DNA of 64,000 nucleotides from Neurospora intermedia (GCA_037102815.1 BTPP01000001.1:4861001-4925000); one strand, 5' to 3'; counted from the first letter of the stretch, positions 1-13,424 are shown. Numbers and translations are program-made. Notes: a model not told the origin generated them from the letters alone.

Positions 1-2545
1 TCCCACCTCTGGACGGCCGATTGCGCAGTGTACTATGTAGTGTACCTGTTAGAATCGCCACCGTCATCTCCCGTCAGAAAAGATGGAAAACGCTCGCTTC
101 CACGAGTGGAAACTTTGTGATCCATCACTGCCATTCCAAGTGCCGATGACCATTACCCGGAGTTATTGGATGCTTGGCAACAGTCCGTGGTTTGAGAAAA
201 CGAGAAAGGAGAATATCTATCCATTTCACACTGTGCAGGTCGGATTCGTTTCTGCAGTTGTCTCAAAACATTAGAACTTGAGCTCTCAGCTTGCTCCAAC
301 ACGTTGATGTCTTCCGGCTATCATTTGGCCATCTATTTATCGTCTTCGTCTTCGGGCGGCCAAGATGTCTGATTATGGATGCGATCTACTTCCGGTGTTT
401 CGGGACCATGTGGCTGGAAACTTTTAGCCAGGTGAATCCCAGGAAACGGTGACGAATCCGTCCACGCCGTTCATCGGGTGACTGTGGTGTGCTCGTTTCT
501 CGCCGTCGTCCTCACTCTCGGGACGGCTTTCTTTGGTTAGTATTGTGCATCCTTACCTCGAGTGGCCCCCTGGCTCCCTTGTGCGTGGTGGTGATGGCGC
601 ATGTGCGGGCATGGGCAACAAGGGACTTCGAAACAGCGGACGGCATCGAAGAAAAGTTCCACTTTGGTCAATTGCCAGTTGCCCGGATGAACATTCTAGC
701 GTCGTGGTCATACCAAAAGCGACCCGACCAAGTGCTGTAAGTATTCCCTTCTCTCAGCTCTTCAGTTAGGACATGGCAATTTCTTCAACCAAGTCTCACA
801 ACGTGCCTGAGGTCGGTGGTTTTGCTGCAAAAGAGCGAAGCCACGAGTGCCCGATATGCAGGGCGGCCGTGGTCGGGGTCCAACCATGTGTATCTGCCGG
901 TACACCCCCTGCCTCCCATGCCTGAACGCCCGCGTCAGAGATACTGCATTGTCGTTCACAGAAGTGAAGTGGAACGTCCAATTGGGATTCTACATTGCAT
1001 TGGTCTTCACTTCTGTAGAGGTAGGTACAAGTATGATGCGCAAGAAATACCCACATCGGGACTATTCCTGAGATTCCATATTGGCATTAGAGGAGGTAAC
1101 TGCACAGCCACCAGGTGCCCTGGGCACTACCGAAACGGGAGTGACACTGGCCCAAGGCATCGATGGAAGGCACTCGCGCACTGCACCTTTCTTCCATCAG
1201 GCAGGGGCGACCCGGACGGGGGATTTGGATTAGAGCAGTGGGCCAGAAATGGAACCTACCAGGTAGGTGGTACTTTTAGGGAGCTAGGGCGGCATGAGCG
1301 AGCGAGTGGCAGGAGCGACGGAACTGCCTTGTGTGCAGGTGGGTTGGCTCCCACCACACTCCCGTCGCTTGTCTGTCCCATTCGGGCACCCATTCACTGG
1401 GCTGCTTGGTTCCATGTTCAGAGGTCGCAACTGGAGGCAACAGAACCTAGAGGTAACCGAGTGGAAAAGGGACCTCTACAGTAGTCTAGGTACGTAGAAC
1501 TGATACCCTAGGTAGCGTAGAGGTGTGTACAGTACATAGTAGAGGTAGGTAAAACCGGGTTCTCTGACTCGTCTGGAGTGCTTGTCCTCCTGCCCGTTTC
1601 CGGCCTCGCCCATGCTTCGTTCCCTTGTTCCGTCCGTCGCCGTTAGGTCGTCGCCCGCCTGCCCGTCCGCCCATGCTTTTTTTGATCTCCGACGATGGTG
1701 TGATCGTCCCTGTCTCCATTGCTACACAAACCCTGGTACACTAACATCGTCGCTTGTTCCTGGTTCACGAGCGGCCCTGTCATTTCTGCATTGCGGTGAT
1801 TTCACTAGTCCGGCCTGCTTTATCTCGCTGCAGAGCTCACTCCCTTGCAATTGTTGTCGATGCTACTGTGATGTTCATACATGGAAGCCGCTTATACATC
1901 CTCTTTTGTCTTTGCCCAGCTTTCTTATTTTCCCTCCCCCTTCCCACCCACGCGCACCCTTTTTCTACTCCCGTTTTTAACGGTCTGATCTGCGTTGGTC
2001 TCTTTGTATTGTCATCTCGTCCACGCTTTTCCCACGAGAACAACGGCGGTATCGATTTTCTTCGAACCCGGACGCCTCAAGACTAGGAGCTGCTGCTGCT
2101 AAACGCAAGCCTACTTAGCCGTCCGTCGAAGCCAAGCCACCGACCGAATACATAACGATCGATTCCGGCATCGTCCACTGACTGAGCCTCGACATAATCG
2201 AGAAGCGATTCGACCTAACGACACACGCTGTTATAGCTGTCCTCGCCGGCCCGAACAAAGACAAGAGTGCCCGGACAGTTGATTGCGCATTGCCGATCAG
2301 GATCTCACCAGGTCCGGCATTCCAGGTCTCCATACCTACGCATCTCTCATCATTGCGGCCCCCACTACCTCTATCGCTGTCGGTCCGCGTGCAGGCGAAT
2401 CCCCGCTGTACTATTAACCAGCGCTCCGCCTGAAAGGTCTAAAAAGCGATAGAAAGTCACACTTGCTGGGTAACTTGGATCTTTCCCGATCCTCCGGAAA
2501 GTCATTTCGCCTCTGTAACACGGATTCAACACATAAACCATCAAG
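1..2545. other. Intergenic region upstream of gna-2, no recognisable gene
   Basis: No reading frame here has a recognisable protein match, a credible exon chain or a tRNA-like box pair. The longest frame (816-1484, +, 222 codons) looks like chance: its composition is patchy, it overlaps other open frames, and no family is recognisable. From about 1580 to 2000 the + strand is rich in pyrimidines, which is common in fungal promoters and 5' leaders. The stretch 2000-2545 probably holds the core promoter and leader of gna-2, but no TATA box or leader intron could be fixed by eye. Confidence 0.6.
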
Positions 2546-3871
2546 ATGTGTTTCGGGGGTCGTGGAAAGGACGATGAGGCTGAAGCCTCCCGGTCGCGCG
2601 AGCTAGACAAGCAGATCCGCGCGGATGAGAAGCGCCTGTCGAAGGAGGTCAAGCTGTTGCTGCTAGGTACGCATCTCCAGTTGTTACTAGACCCTGCACT
2701 GCGACCATTGCGCGCGTATGCGACCAAGGCGACTCTAACATTTGGCATCAATAGGAGCTGGTGAATCCGGAAAGTCTACGATTTTGAAGCAGATGAAGTT
2801 GATCTATGCACAAGGCTTCAGCAAAAATGAGAAGCTGGAATGGAGGCCTGTTATTTTCGCCAACATTCTGCAGTCGTTCCGATTGATCTTTGATGCGATG
2901 AATGAGTTCAACATTAAGCTGGAGGATGAAGATAATGAGGCAAGTTTAATTCGGTGGACTTTGATATCTGCGGCTCTTCAACTAACTTGAGTACTTACAG
3001 AAGAACATGGTACAAATGATGGTCGATTACGAGATGAGGGGAGACGAGCCTCTACCACTGGAATATTTCGAGCCAGCGAAGAAGCTATGGCAGGATTCAG
3101 GTGTCAGGCAAGCTATCGAGAAGGGCAATGAGTTTGCGTTGCATGACAACCTTCAGTAGTATGTGTTCGCAATCCCCTCTCCGCGTTTCTGCATCTCGCT
3201 AACCTATCATTCAGCTTCTGCTCGGACCTGGACAGACTATGGGACAGGAACTATGTTCCTAGCGACCAGGATTTGCTGCGCTCGAGGTTACGAACGACTG
3301 GTATCACCGAGACTGTTTTCGACCTAGGCCAACTCACATACCGTATGTTCGACGTCGGTGGCCAGCGGTCGGAGCGGAAAAAGTGGATTCACTGCTTTGA
3401 GAACGTCAACTGCTTGCTGTTTTTAGTAGCTATCTCAGGTTACGATCAGTGCCTGGTTGAAGACAAGGATGGGGTGCGTCTAACTCCCGCATGTTGTTGA
3501 GAAGGTGGAGGCTAACCTTTGCGCAGAACCAAATGAACGAAGCCCTCATGCTCTGGGAATCGATCGCCAATTCTCACTGGTTCACAAAATCGGCCTTGAT
3601 TCTGTTCCTCAACAAGATCGACCTTTTCAAGGAGAAGCTGCCCCGAAGCCCGATAACGAACCACGGTTTCACTGATTATCATGGTCCCCCGGACGATTCC
3701 AAGCAGGCCAGCAAGTATTTCATGGACAAGTTCCGCGCGCTGAACCGGAATCCAGACAAGGAGATTTATGGGCATTTCACAAACGCCACCGATACCAATC
3801 TTCTGAAGATCACCATGGGTTCCGTGCAGGACATGATTATCCAGCGGAACCTGAAACAACTTATCCTGTAA
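2546..3871 (+). CDS. gna-2: Heterotrimeric G-protein alpha subunit, fungal group III (GNA-2)
   Basis: GTP-binding alpha subunit that relays signals from membrane receptors at the inner face of the plasma membrane. Exons are 2546-2666, 2755-2939, 3001-3158, 3215-3473 and 3527-3871, giving 355 residues, the usual length. Visible motifs are the P-loop GAGESGKS (residues 41-48), the switch I arginine R179 in [15 protein letters not shown] with catalytic Q205, NKID (270-273) and a TNATD guanine-binding motif near the C-terminus. The protein starts MCFGG, so Gly2, the usual myristoylation site, is missing while Cys2 could take palmitate. The C-terminus NLKQLIL has no pertussis-toxin cysteine. The sequence reads as nearly the same as Neurospora crassa GNA-2 from memory. 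Group III subunits are weakly understood and partly overlap other G-alpha proteins. The second intron (2940-3000) begins GCAAGT, a GC-AG intron, with branch-like CTAAC near 2980. The ATG has AAG just before it, a good context. Confidence 0.96.
2940..3000 (+). other. GC-AG intron 2 of gna-2
   Basis: Exon 2 ends GAG at 2939 and the intron opens GCAAGT, the standard form of the minor GC donor. It closes with TTACAG at 3000 after a CTAAC branch-like site. Only this junction restores the conserved frame (EDEDNE then KNMVQ). The other three introns of the gene have GT donors. Confidence 0.9.
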
Positions 3872-6800
3872 GGGGATATTCATATAATGATGGGCTTGCA
3901 CGTCCGATACATTTGCTTCCGCAGCACATCGCCCCAGGTGAAGTGAACCAGCAAATTGCGGGTTGTGGATGTATCGACTTCCCTTCCTCTTCACGAGTCA
4001 TCTCATCTGTACAAGTCGACCTCATTATAAATATGGTCTAAACCTACAGCGCTTCTGTTTTGGCCAGATACTCCGGAGGCGAGGACCACGCGTTGCATTT
4101 CCCTTGCATTTTTACCGACCCAAAACCCTCCGAGCACTTCCGCTTTTAGACCACATACCGGCGTTCCGTTTACATGTATTTTTACCAACTTCTCATTCAC
4201 TACATCTGCACTTGATATCCCGAAGGTTGCGGATCTCTCACTATTCTACGACACCCTCCATCAAACCTTTGCCCTTTGTCGTTTTGGATCCATCTTGATT
4301 TTTCCTTGTTCGACATTGCACAAGCGACTCTTGCGGCTTGGGTGGTCAGCATTTCTGGGCCGTTTCTTTATCCTCTTTTTCGTTCGCCCTGTTTGCCCTA
4401 TAGCAGATCGTGGCTCCCGTGGGGGGTACGGCGGCATTTGTTTTTGCAAAGATCATTTTCTTTATTTCGTCATGGACCTTGTAGCGGCTGGTGGCAGATG
4501 TCCTTCTCCTTGGCTCCGCCTACGACCCAGGGAAACACATTTTAAATTGGACAGGGGAGGTTCGTCGCTACATCTTTAGTTGTCTTTGTTCGCCAGCTTG
4601 ATTCGGATTGGATATACCTGAAGAGCTTTTCGTGTGGGTTTGTGGAGGGACGAACGGAAGGGGGATGACTGGGACTTGGAGATGACATAACGAATCGATC
4701 ACCTCTCCCTCACGTTGGTCGAGTATCCCAGCGTTCTCTGAAGAGAGACGTTCATTGAGCACAAAAGAGCTATTCTCGATGATGATGTGGAGGTCAGACA
4801 GAAACGAATCAAAAAAAGCGAATTACATTTGAGTTGCAGTCGTCCCATTGATCAAGTCATGACACTGTTTCCGCCCCGAGCCCCGTCGGCTGACGAAGAA
4901 GACAGAGGCTCAAGGGACCTTAATCCATCAACACTAACAAATGAGAAGCTGCACTATTCTTCGGCTCGGCAGCATGGCCGAGGTCTGAAGGTGCAATGTA
5001 ATGTCGTATTGGCAATTTTGTTGCGAAGGTCATTGTTACTGTGTCTAGAGAACTGTGATGGTCCCGGTGATAGCGAGCGAGCCGAGTGTACTGTACTCTG
5101 TAGGACTGTTCGCGTATAATGATTGATCGAGATCCACGGGTTATGTAGCCTGTCCTGTAGGTTCCTTGTCTCAGACATAGACGTAACCTATCCGGTTCAC
5201 TATGATTCCTACATGTGTAGGTACGTGGGTGTTTTGGTTGTAGACAGCGACTGCTCCCTTCCGCTAGTAGTGTAGATGCGGAACCAACACGGCAACACTT
5301 TAGTTGGGACTGATTTCACAGTTCGAACCGCCCACGTTGCCCACATTTTTCTTGGAGCAACGCAGGACAAAAAGCACGTGGCAGTTGCGGAACGTTCAGC
5401 CGGAGACTTTAGACGAACCCCAGTTCGCCTCATGTCCGGTTTGTAGTGTGGAGAGAGATATTGGAGTGTAGCATACAGAACACTAGTGTACAATAGTGCA
5501 CAATAGTCGTGAAAAGTTAAAAAGACACATGGCTGGCGTTGTGGGGAACAACCAGACTTGACATCTTTGCATCAAACTGACGAGGTACCCACAATCACGA
5601 AGCGTTTCATTCATTCGGCCGAAAGTGGGTCAATTGTCGGCATCCCCATTCATTGTGCTGGACTATCCGCGTATCGTTCGTCTTCATACGGGAATTGTTG
5701 TGGTGCTCAGACCATATTCAATTGAGCCCGTCACTGTGCTTTTCCTTCGCTCGTGCTCGGCAGATTCCTCTTTCCTTTTGGGAACTTCCTTTCTTTGTCA
5801 AAAGCAAACACCTTTAGGTATCAGGGTTTCCATCATATATACCTACTGACATACGCAAGTGGAACTTACGTCATTTGACCTGTTCCACATCCAACTACGG
5901 GTTTCCCAAGGCGGGTGCGGTAGTAGTCGGTTGGTTTCATACATATTCCACGCTATCCCCGTTCATCCCAACATATCCTGATGTTGGAATCTTCGAATGG
6001 TTGTGGAGTTCGAACCGATCGGTTCGTAAGGTACTTGATTTCTGCATGCCCGGGCCCCTGGAGTTTCCCTTGCTTGGCCCCATCCCTGCGTCGCGTGGGA
6101 GGACGAACGCCACGGGGCCGCTGCTGCAGGGACAGGACGGATTCAGGGCACCTTTCTTTCTGCACGCACCTCCATTGAGGCTGACCTTGGCATCGATCGA
6201 TGGGATAGCAATCGGTCCAAACAGCATCCGTGCACGAAATGAAGGACCTCAGTGAGGACTGAGAGGTTCCTATTGGCTGTTGGTGCTGTCATTTACGAAA
6301 CCTAAAGGACTGCCGTGTTTGCGCGTTGCACAAAGTTCCCAGTTGAAGGCTGCCATTGGACATCCATACAGGGAAAGCTGCGTGCTAGGTAGGTCCCTAT
6401 TTGATAGATAGAAGTTCCATACCTCTAGGTGCCTCTCGAAGTGCCTGTCAAGACCGGGCATCCATTGCCCGGTGTGGCGGCACGGGAGCTGTTTGCACCG
6501 ACGGGCTACCTCTACACCTGACACTCCCGGGCATTAAACCAGCCGAGGCCACTGCAAGCGCGGCTCGTTAGACGGCGCGCTCGGAAGTGACTGCATCATG
6601 GGGACCATCGCGAATTGGGCCACCAGGAAATGTGGGCTCTGTCACTCGATAGGTAGATCGCTTTTGCTACCTTCTCCTCCGCATAAACTCATTACATACG
6701 ACGCCCGATTACAGTCCCCCCGCGTGGGCTCAAGCTGAGTTAAACACGTTCGGTTTATGGGGTCCCGACTCGGTCTCCGGCCAACGAGTTGACGACGACT

Positions 6801-7343
6801 GTTCATCGCTCAATGACAACACGGAGAAGGTTTCCGGTTGGGACCACCGGCCTCAACTTTCTCGAACCTCAGGAACCTAGCCATCATTGGAGTTCTTTCG
6901 TTTTCGAAATAGCTCGTTTATTTCGGCGCTCATTTGGCAATTCTTTGATATCGTCAACGCCATCTGTTTGCAACCTGTCTCTGACAACCTCCCCTCTTCT
7001 GTTTATATCTTTGGCGATTGTCGTCGATTCTTGCAACCTGAAACGAGGACGATCGTATCGAACATACGAAATCCACCGAGGAGTGTTTCATCATAAAGTA
7101 GTACTGCTCAAAAAGACCAATCGAATTCTTGTCGGGGCCAGCTGAGTTTGTCATGAACGCGCTGGACTCCTTCGGGTACTGATTTCAAGGACTTGAGGAG
7201 TTGAAGATGGAATAGGAGTCCATTTAACCGAATCTCACCACGAAGTGAACTTTGAATCAGTTCTTCACTATTCGGAAGGAGTGACAATCAAGAGTGTTCG
7301 AAGGGTATGGGGAGCTAACACCACCTCGACATCAACTGTCAAC
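3872..7343. other. Intergenic region between gna-2 and the beta-glucosidase relic
   Basis: The first few hundred bases are presumably the 3' untranslated region of gna-2. The remaining frames are short, overlap on both strands and match no family I know. Partial copies of the TAGTGTAC motif lie near 5484-5505. No RNA gene was seen. Confidence 0.6.
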
Positions 7344-9871
7344 ATGGCAATTGCAGAAGATCAAAAGGTAAATGCCGCCGCTTCTACCGGCGAGCATGTT
7401 TCTGGCATTTCCTTGTCTAGGGGTTCACTTCCGCTGGATGCCAAATCAGGATGCGTCTCATGGATCACACACTACTCTCCTTTCCTTGGGACGAAGCGCG
7501 GGATTGCCATAATCGTAGCGGTCATCCTCTTCATTATCGGTGCAGGTTTAGCAGGACTGGCGGCTCTACCAAAGAAAGGAAATAAGGGCACAGCCGGGGC
7601 GGGAGGTGGGGCAGGTAACTCGGGATATTCGATCACCAGTGACGAACATTTCTATGGCCAGTCACCACCGGTCTATCCTTCACGTACGTACGCATGCTTC
7701 ATTTCGAAATCGTCGGGTATATGCACGGGTTCACCGTTGAAGACAGAAGGTTGATTTGCCACTAGAAAACATGACCGGCACTGGAGCTTGGGCATCCTCG
7801 TACAAGAAGGCCAAGGAACAAGTTGGCCGAATGACACTTGATGAGAAGGTACTGGCTGCCATATGTTGAGATGGCAGTGTTATTGAGCTTATTTCGGATT
7901 ACATTTCTGACATATTCGCCACCACACAGGTCCATCCAACGACCGGCCTCCAATCTAACACGAGTTGCTCTGGCTTCATCCGGCCTATATCCCGTACAGG
8001 TTCTCCCGGAATGTGCCTGAGCGATGCCGGAAACGGCCTAAGAAATACCGATTTTGTCAGCAGTTGGTCGAGCGGTCTCCATGTTGGTGCGAGCTGAAAC
8101 AAGTCGCTCACATACCAGCGAGGGACCGGCATGGGCAGCGAGTTCAACAAGCAAGGAGTGAATGTGCTCCTTGGGCCCCTTGTTGGGCCTATGGGCCGCG
8201 TGGTATTAAGTGGCCGCAACTGGGGAAGGTGTGTCATTTACTGTCAGTAACCCACAGGAAGGGCTGAGTGTTGACAATTGTGGACTAGGTTTCTCTTCCG
8301 ATCCATATCTGGCAGGGGCTCTCGTGTACAAAACCGTTGGGGCGAGTCAAAACGTTGGTGTCATCACCAGCGTCAAGGCAATATAACGTCCCCAAAAGCT
8401 AACAGACCGCTGATACCAGACTAGCATTATATCGCTAAAGAGCAAGAATCATACCGAATGTCTGCCAACGGCATGGAGTCGGTATCATCGAACATTGACG
8501 ACAAAACAATGCATGAGTTCTATGTCTGGCCTTTTAGGCTTCCCTCCGCGCCGGCACAGGTAACATCACGTTTTCTTTAACCGGCTGAACAACTTATATG
8601 GCTGCGCAGACAGCAAGTCCCTCAACGGCCTGCTCAAGACAGAACTAGGTTTCGAGGGTTTTGTGGTCTCTGACTGGAGTGCCCAGCACGCCGGTATTGC
8701 CACGGCTTTGGCGGGACTAGACATGACCATGCTGGAAGGGGATGAGTTCTGGGGATCTAAACTTGTGGATACGATGAAGAACGGTTCTGTTCCTGAATCC
8801 AGGGTAGACGACATGGTAACTAGGATCATGGCATCTTGGTATAAGATGGGCCAGGACAAGGACTTTCTTACACCCGTTATCGGCATGGCTAGCGATCTTA
8901 CAAAACCTCACATGATAGTTGACGCCAGAAACTCGACGTTTCGCTCCACGCTATTTGACGGTGCGGTGGAGGATCATGTCCTCATGAAAAACGCGCGTAG
9001 CGCCTTGCCCTTGAGCAGTCCCGTATTGTTATCTGTCTTCGGGTACTCCGCCAAGAACCCCGACCACAATGGTCCAACGATTGCTTCATGTGCATGGGTC
9101 TTCGGGGCAGAATCATTCAACTATGATGAGTTTACTAGCGGATGCTTGGGCAGCGCCGCGGTAGGTAACACCCCCATTGCTTTCAATTCCGGCGGCGGCT
9201 CCGGTGCCACCTCCCAATCGCTCGCCATCTCACCCTTCGAAGCCATCGTCCACCGGGCCTACGAAGACGGCACCGCGCTGTCCTGGAACTTCAGTAACGG
9301 CAATCCCGCCGTCAACCCGGCCTCAGATGCCTCCAGGCCTTGTCATCGGCAACACCTACGTAGCTGAGGGCGCCGACCGCCCCGGCGCGCGCGACGACTA
9401 GACCGATGGGCTCATCAAGCACGTCACCGACCAGTGCAACAATACCATCGTCGTCTTCCATAACGCTGGAATCCGCCTCGTCGACCAGTTAGTTCATCGG
9501 CCACCCCAACGTCACTGCCACTCATCTTCGCCCACCTCCCCGGCGAAGCCTCGCGCAAGGCGCTCGTCCCATTGCTCTACGGCGACTCAAACCCATCCGG
9601 CAAGCTTTCCTTACACCATTGCACGCAACGAGTCCCGACTATGCCGTTTTTCGGGCCCGATCTCCCTGACGCCGGCATGTTCCACAAAATTTCCCAGAGC
9701 AACTTCTCCGAGGTCGCGCAGCTTTATGTTGGGATTCTGGATGAGGGGGCGCCGGTGAGGCAGCTCAGGGGGTTTGACAAGGTGTTTGTGAGTGCTGCAT
9801 GGACGGAGACGGTTGAGTTTGAGTTGACGAGGAGAGATCTGAGCGTGTGGGACACGGTGAGGCAGAGGTAG
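7344..9871 (+). pseudogene. Decayed GH3 beta-glucosidase gene with N-terminal membrane anchor
   Basis: Family 3 glycoside hydrolases of this kind split cellobiose and other beta-glucosides. The relic opens at ATG 7344, reads a cytosolic leader and one membrane span (about 7495-7570, GIAIIVAVILFIIGAGLAGL), then a Gly-rich linker. Two likely introns follow (about 7684-7766 and 7847-7930). Recognisable GH3 blocks come next: [37 protein letters not shown], then FVVSDWSAQHAG near 8660 with the expected nucleophile Asp, and a C-terminal VAQLYVGI/PVRQLRGFDKVFV/FELTRRDLSVWDT fibronectin-III-like block at 9715-9850. It is broken: in-frame stops at 8095-8097, 8535-8537 and 9399-9401, frame changes around 8540-8580, 9320-9345 and 9480-9620, and an apparent deletion at about 9710 that removes the usual segment between NFSE and VAQLYV. 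One likely intron (after 8378) has GC instead of GT. At least one stop (CAG to TAG) fits RIP-like C-to-T change, but overall base composition is normal, so drift after loss of use is the simpler reading. Confidence 0.85.
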
Positions 9872-11007
9872 AGGCTGAAGAAGGGTGGGAACTGAAGTAC
9901 GTGGTCGAGGCTGGGGGGAGCAGTAGAGATTTACCGTTCAAAAGGGACGGTGAATATTTGAGGTTGTAGGCGTGATTGGGTAGATTAGAAGAAAGCTGAT
10001 GTGATGTGCTTGCTTTGCTTCTATATGTTTGAAATAAAATATGAATAATACTTGCCATATCTGCTGTTATCTTTATGCGTATCATCTTGTGAGACACTCC
10101 GACATTTGACCGGGGAAACTAGGGGAATACCAGTTCAGTGATGGGGCACTCACTTCGCAGCAGGTTTTTAGTTGGAAATCTCAATCCAGGTCGAAGGAAC
10201 AAGGGTATGGTAGAGATAGGATCTAGGGAGACCACACTGCTGGACAGAGGGTTGCAAAGGGCCGCCTACATACGAGGCTACCGATATACTACATAGCATA
10301 AAATCGGACTGGGGCGTAAACCACGGAATTTGTAGGTAATTACGTGTAGACTTCGGGGATCTGTAAATGATAATGACGGAGAGAGAGAGAGGGAGATAAA
10401 GATCGAAAACTACAAAAATACAGTAAAAAAACATACAACACCTGGGATTCGCTGGTCATCACCGACCCAACTACTAGTCAGGCGATTGGTAGCTTATCTA
10501 TGGGAGAGCGGACGGGATCCCGAGTTTTCCACCATCTGTGGTCGTATGTGTTGGATAATGCTCGTTGACAACGTTATATTGCATCAAACAATTATCCCTT
10601 GTCCGCTTAGTTCATCAACAATAGTGATCATAAGTATATAGCAACATCATGCGAGAGAAACATGGACAACTCAATCTGCAGGATTATTGAATCCCCCGAG
10701 AAATCGTTCATCGACTATGGTAACCGGCTATTTAGGGGGTATCATTTGGGTATGTAATTCCTGGTCAGTCGCACACTGAATATCATGTTTACCACACTTT
10801 CCCCGTTGCCCACCCTCCACCATCCATAAACTCCAGCGTTTGGTTACGAACCAAGAAAGAAATGAAGTCAAAAGATGCAGACAGACATAACGCTAGAAAT
10901 TATACTAAACATTAGAAAAGAGTCGGTTTGTACAAATGTTAGTATGTGAGAGTGCATCACCACAAGACGAGGAGATACATGGCGATGAAGCTACAAGAGC
11001 CACAGTG
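9872..11007. other. Intergenic region, no recognisable gene
   Basis: This stretch lies between the 3' end of the beta-glucosidase relic and the 3' end of the Uds1 gene. A short GA-rich run is at about 10380-10395. No frame or RNA gene is supported. Confidence 0.6.
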
Positions 11008-13424
11008 CTACTTCGGTGGCGGCCGGAAGACAGCATTAGTGAGGAAGATCTCCTCGCTATTAACAACGCGTGCTGTGGTAGCCGACTGACATGTCGTGTT
11101 GTTGTTGTTGGCGCCGCCTTTGCAGCTCTGTATAGGCGTTTCCGCTGTATCGACGGCGAGTGAAGGCTTACCACGAAGCCCGTTGAGCATATCAATGCTC
11201 ATGGTACGATGTATGTGTTTCCGCCGGCTGTCTGAGGGGGGCGGAGCGGGGGGGAGCATCTCATTTGTGACTGCCGGCTCTTCCTCCTTTACTGGATATT
11301 CCGTTGTAACCGGAGAATACACCTCAACCTTGACTGTATGCCGCTTTTCCCTATCAGCGAGGAGACCGTCGCCACCCATATGGGTGAGCGCATTTTCCAC
11401 ATCAGCCAAGAGGGCAGAGACATCGCTGCCTGCAAAGACCATGATGGTTTCAGCACGCCGAGAACTGGCGCCTTGCTCTTCGCTCGCAGCTTCTTCCTCT
11501 TCATAGAATGGCTGTTCCATAATGGTGGAAGGCACATGAGCAGCCACTCTCGGCGGCGAAGATGGTGTAAATGCGGAGATGATGTGAGAGGAAAAGGACA
11601 TCTTCGCTGGACTGCGAGGAGGCGTGGAGATATTACCGGCGCCATTCGTAGCAGTGCCCAAGGAGCGGATCCCCATGGCGCACTGCAGACTCTCGCTTAC
11701 GCCGGCCACAGATCCAGGGGTCATGGAGAGTGTGGTGGCTGCGGCAACATGCTCAAGAAGTTTCTGTCGAACTCGAGTCCGGCGATTCTCAGCTTGATCG
11801 AGTTTGGTTATCCAGTCGTCTATTGAAGCGTCGAGCTCTGCAAGAGCCTCTTCTTGCTTCAGCATGGACTCTTGGCTGAACTTGGCTGTGCGAGGAGCCC
11901 GAAGGTACTGGCAGATCCGAGCATGTAGATTACGTCGACCAGCACGGAGGGATGTGTAGGTGCGTCTAAGATATTCAGTCCGTTCGTCTAGCTGCCGTAG
12001 CTCCTAACATGCTGTTAGTCACAAACCAAAGTACGCGGTCGAGGGTAAACTCACCTTCGAGAGGTTATCGACGTCTTCCTTGCGCAGTACCTCGAACCTA
12101 GCAGCCTGTTGAAGAGCCTGCTTCTGTAGAGCAGCAGTTTCGTTAGGCTTGAGCATTTTAACCGCATCGCTGGCCTTCCACCCCTTTGGCAATTGTTCAA
12201 ATGCGCGCCGTTCTGCGCTCTTACTCCTTTTGGAGCATGACCTGTTCAAGACGGTAGCCCCGCATGTCTCACTCCTTTTCCGTGGTCGGCCCCGTTCCAT
12301 GATGCTTCCCGTCTCTGACTGACTCCTCTTGTGCCCAATGTTCGAGACACTCTGAGGGCTATCAGCGATGCCTGTCCCGAGTGCCAATGGGAACCCACGT
12401 GTGCATTCAATGGAGCTTTTTGGCACATTGTTGTCGACCTTATCCCATGGCATCGGCGAAGATCTGATGTCGGTGGATGCTGATATAGGCGTTGGCAGTG
12501 TGGAAGCAGTCCCGGCACTTGTTGCTGCAGATCTCGGGGCGCTTGAAGTAGCTGAAAGGGGCGTGAATGGCGTCCGCGCTTTAGGAGAACCCTCGAATTT
12601 TGCTGCCCGAATCGTGGAGTCTACCGGCGCGGTACCTGATCGGAGACGGCTGCTCGACGTCTTCTGGTGAAGTCTTTGGGTGGCAGAGCTAAGCGTCGGA
12701 ATCACAAGAGGAGTGAGATTCCTGGGCGAAAAAGGCTGTCTAGCCTCGTTCTGAACTCGTTGGCTTCGATTGATACATTGGCGGGCGGCATCAGGCTGCA
12801 CTCGCTCGATGGGCACTCGATCCTTAAATGGGCCCTTACCCTGATTAGGTCTTGATGGAAGGCCTGGGGCACTGATTGAACGTTCATGGAGAGCCGGACG
12901 GCCGGGAATGGTGGCTGGGAGCACTTGTCAGCATAAACGGGACCAAAATCCATCTAGGGTAAACATACGGGAATCCATGGCTGCCTCTTGGACGGTCGTC
13001 ATTGGGCCAAGTTCAGGCACGCTCACTTTCCGCCTGCTAGTAAGATTCTGCTCCTTTACTTGTATCCTCCAACCAAATCCAGCATTCGACCTTTCACCGA
13101 TGTCGCTGTTTGGTCCCATGTTCAGGACAGAGAATTGCTCTGGGTCAACTGACTTCTCAGAGACTGTCGACTGTGTGTCCTTGGAGCCCTGCTGATATCT
13201 TTTTTCTGGGTGAAACATCCTCCAAGTAAACGGTTTATCCCCTGACGGCGAAGCTCGACCTAACTGTAGTTTGGATAAATGTGTAAGTGAGCATTGGCCG
13301 GCTTTTGGCTTGATCTCGTGGGCCCGGAGTGACGTACCGATTCATTGGATGGCTGTGGAGTGACTTCCTTTGCTATGTAATTGTTGAGGTAAAGGCTGAA
13401 ATCCTCGGAGTCGGAGTCCAGCAT
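11008..13424 (-). CDS. Uds1-domain protein (up-regulated during septation)
   Basis: Fungal protein of unknown biochemistry; the domain is named from a fission yeast gene induced at septation. Exons on the minus strand are 13424-13338, 13263-12969, 12914-12055 and 12003-11008, with clean GT-AG introns and phases that all agree, giving 745 residues. The middle (roughly residues 365-490) holds the conserved block: LPKGWKASDAVKML, QAARFEVLRKEDVDNLSKELRQ, LDERTEYLRRTYTSLRAGRR, then KQEEALAELDASIDDW and ENRRTRVRQKLLEHVAAA, which is helical and probably a coiled coil. Flanking parts are low in complexity, Ser/Pro/Ala rich and probably disordered, with basic clusters (RGRPRKRS, CSKRSKS) that could be nuclear signals. 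The start is inferred: MLDSDSEDF is the first Met of an acidic opening, but Met codons lie in frame upstream (up to 13547), so the N-terminus could be longer. Confidence 0.82.

Noticed and set aside
816-1484. 222-codon plus-strand open frame upstream of gna-2
   Set aside because: No recognisable domain, overlaps other open frames on both strands, and no exon structure or good start context.
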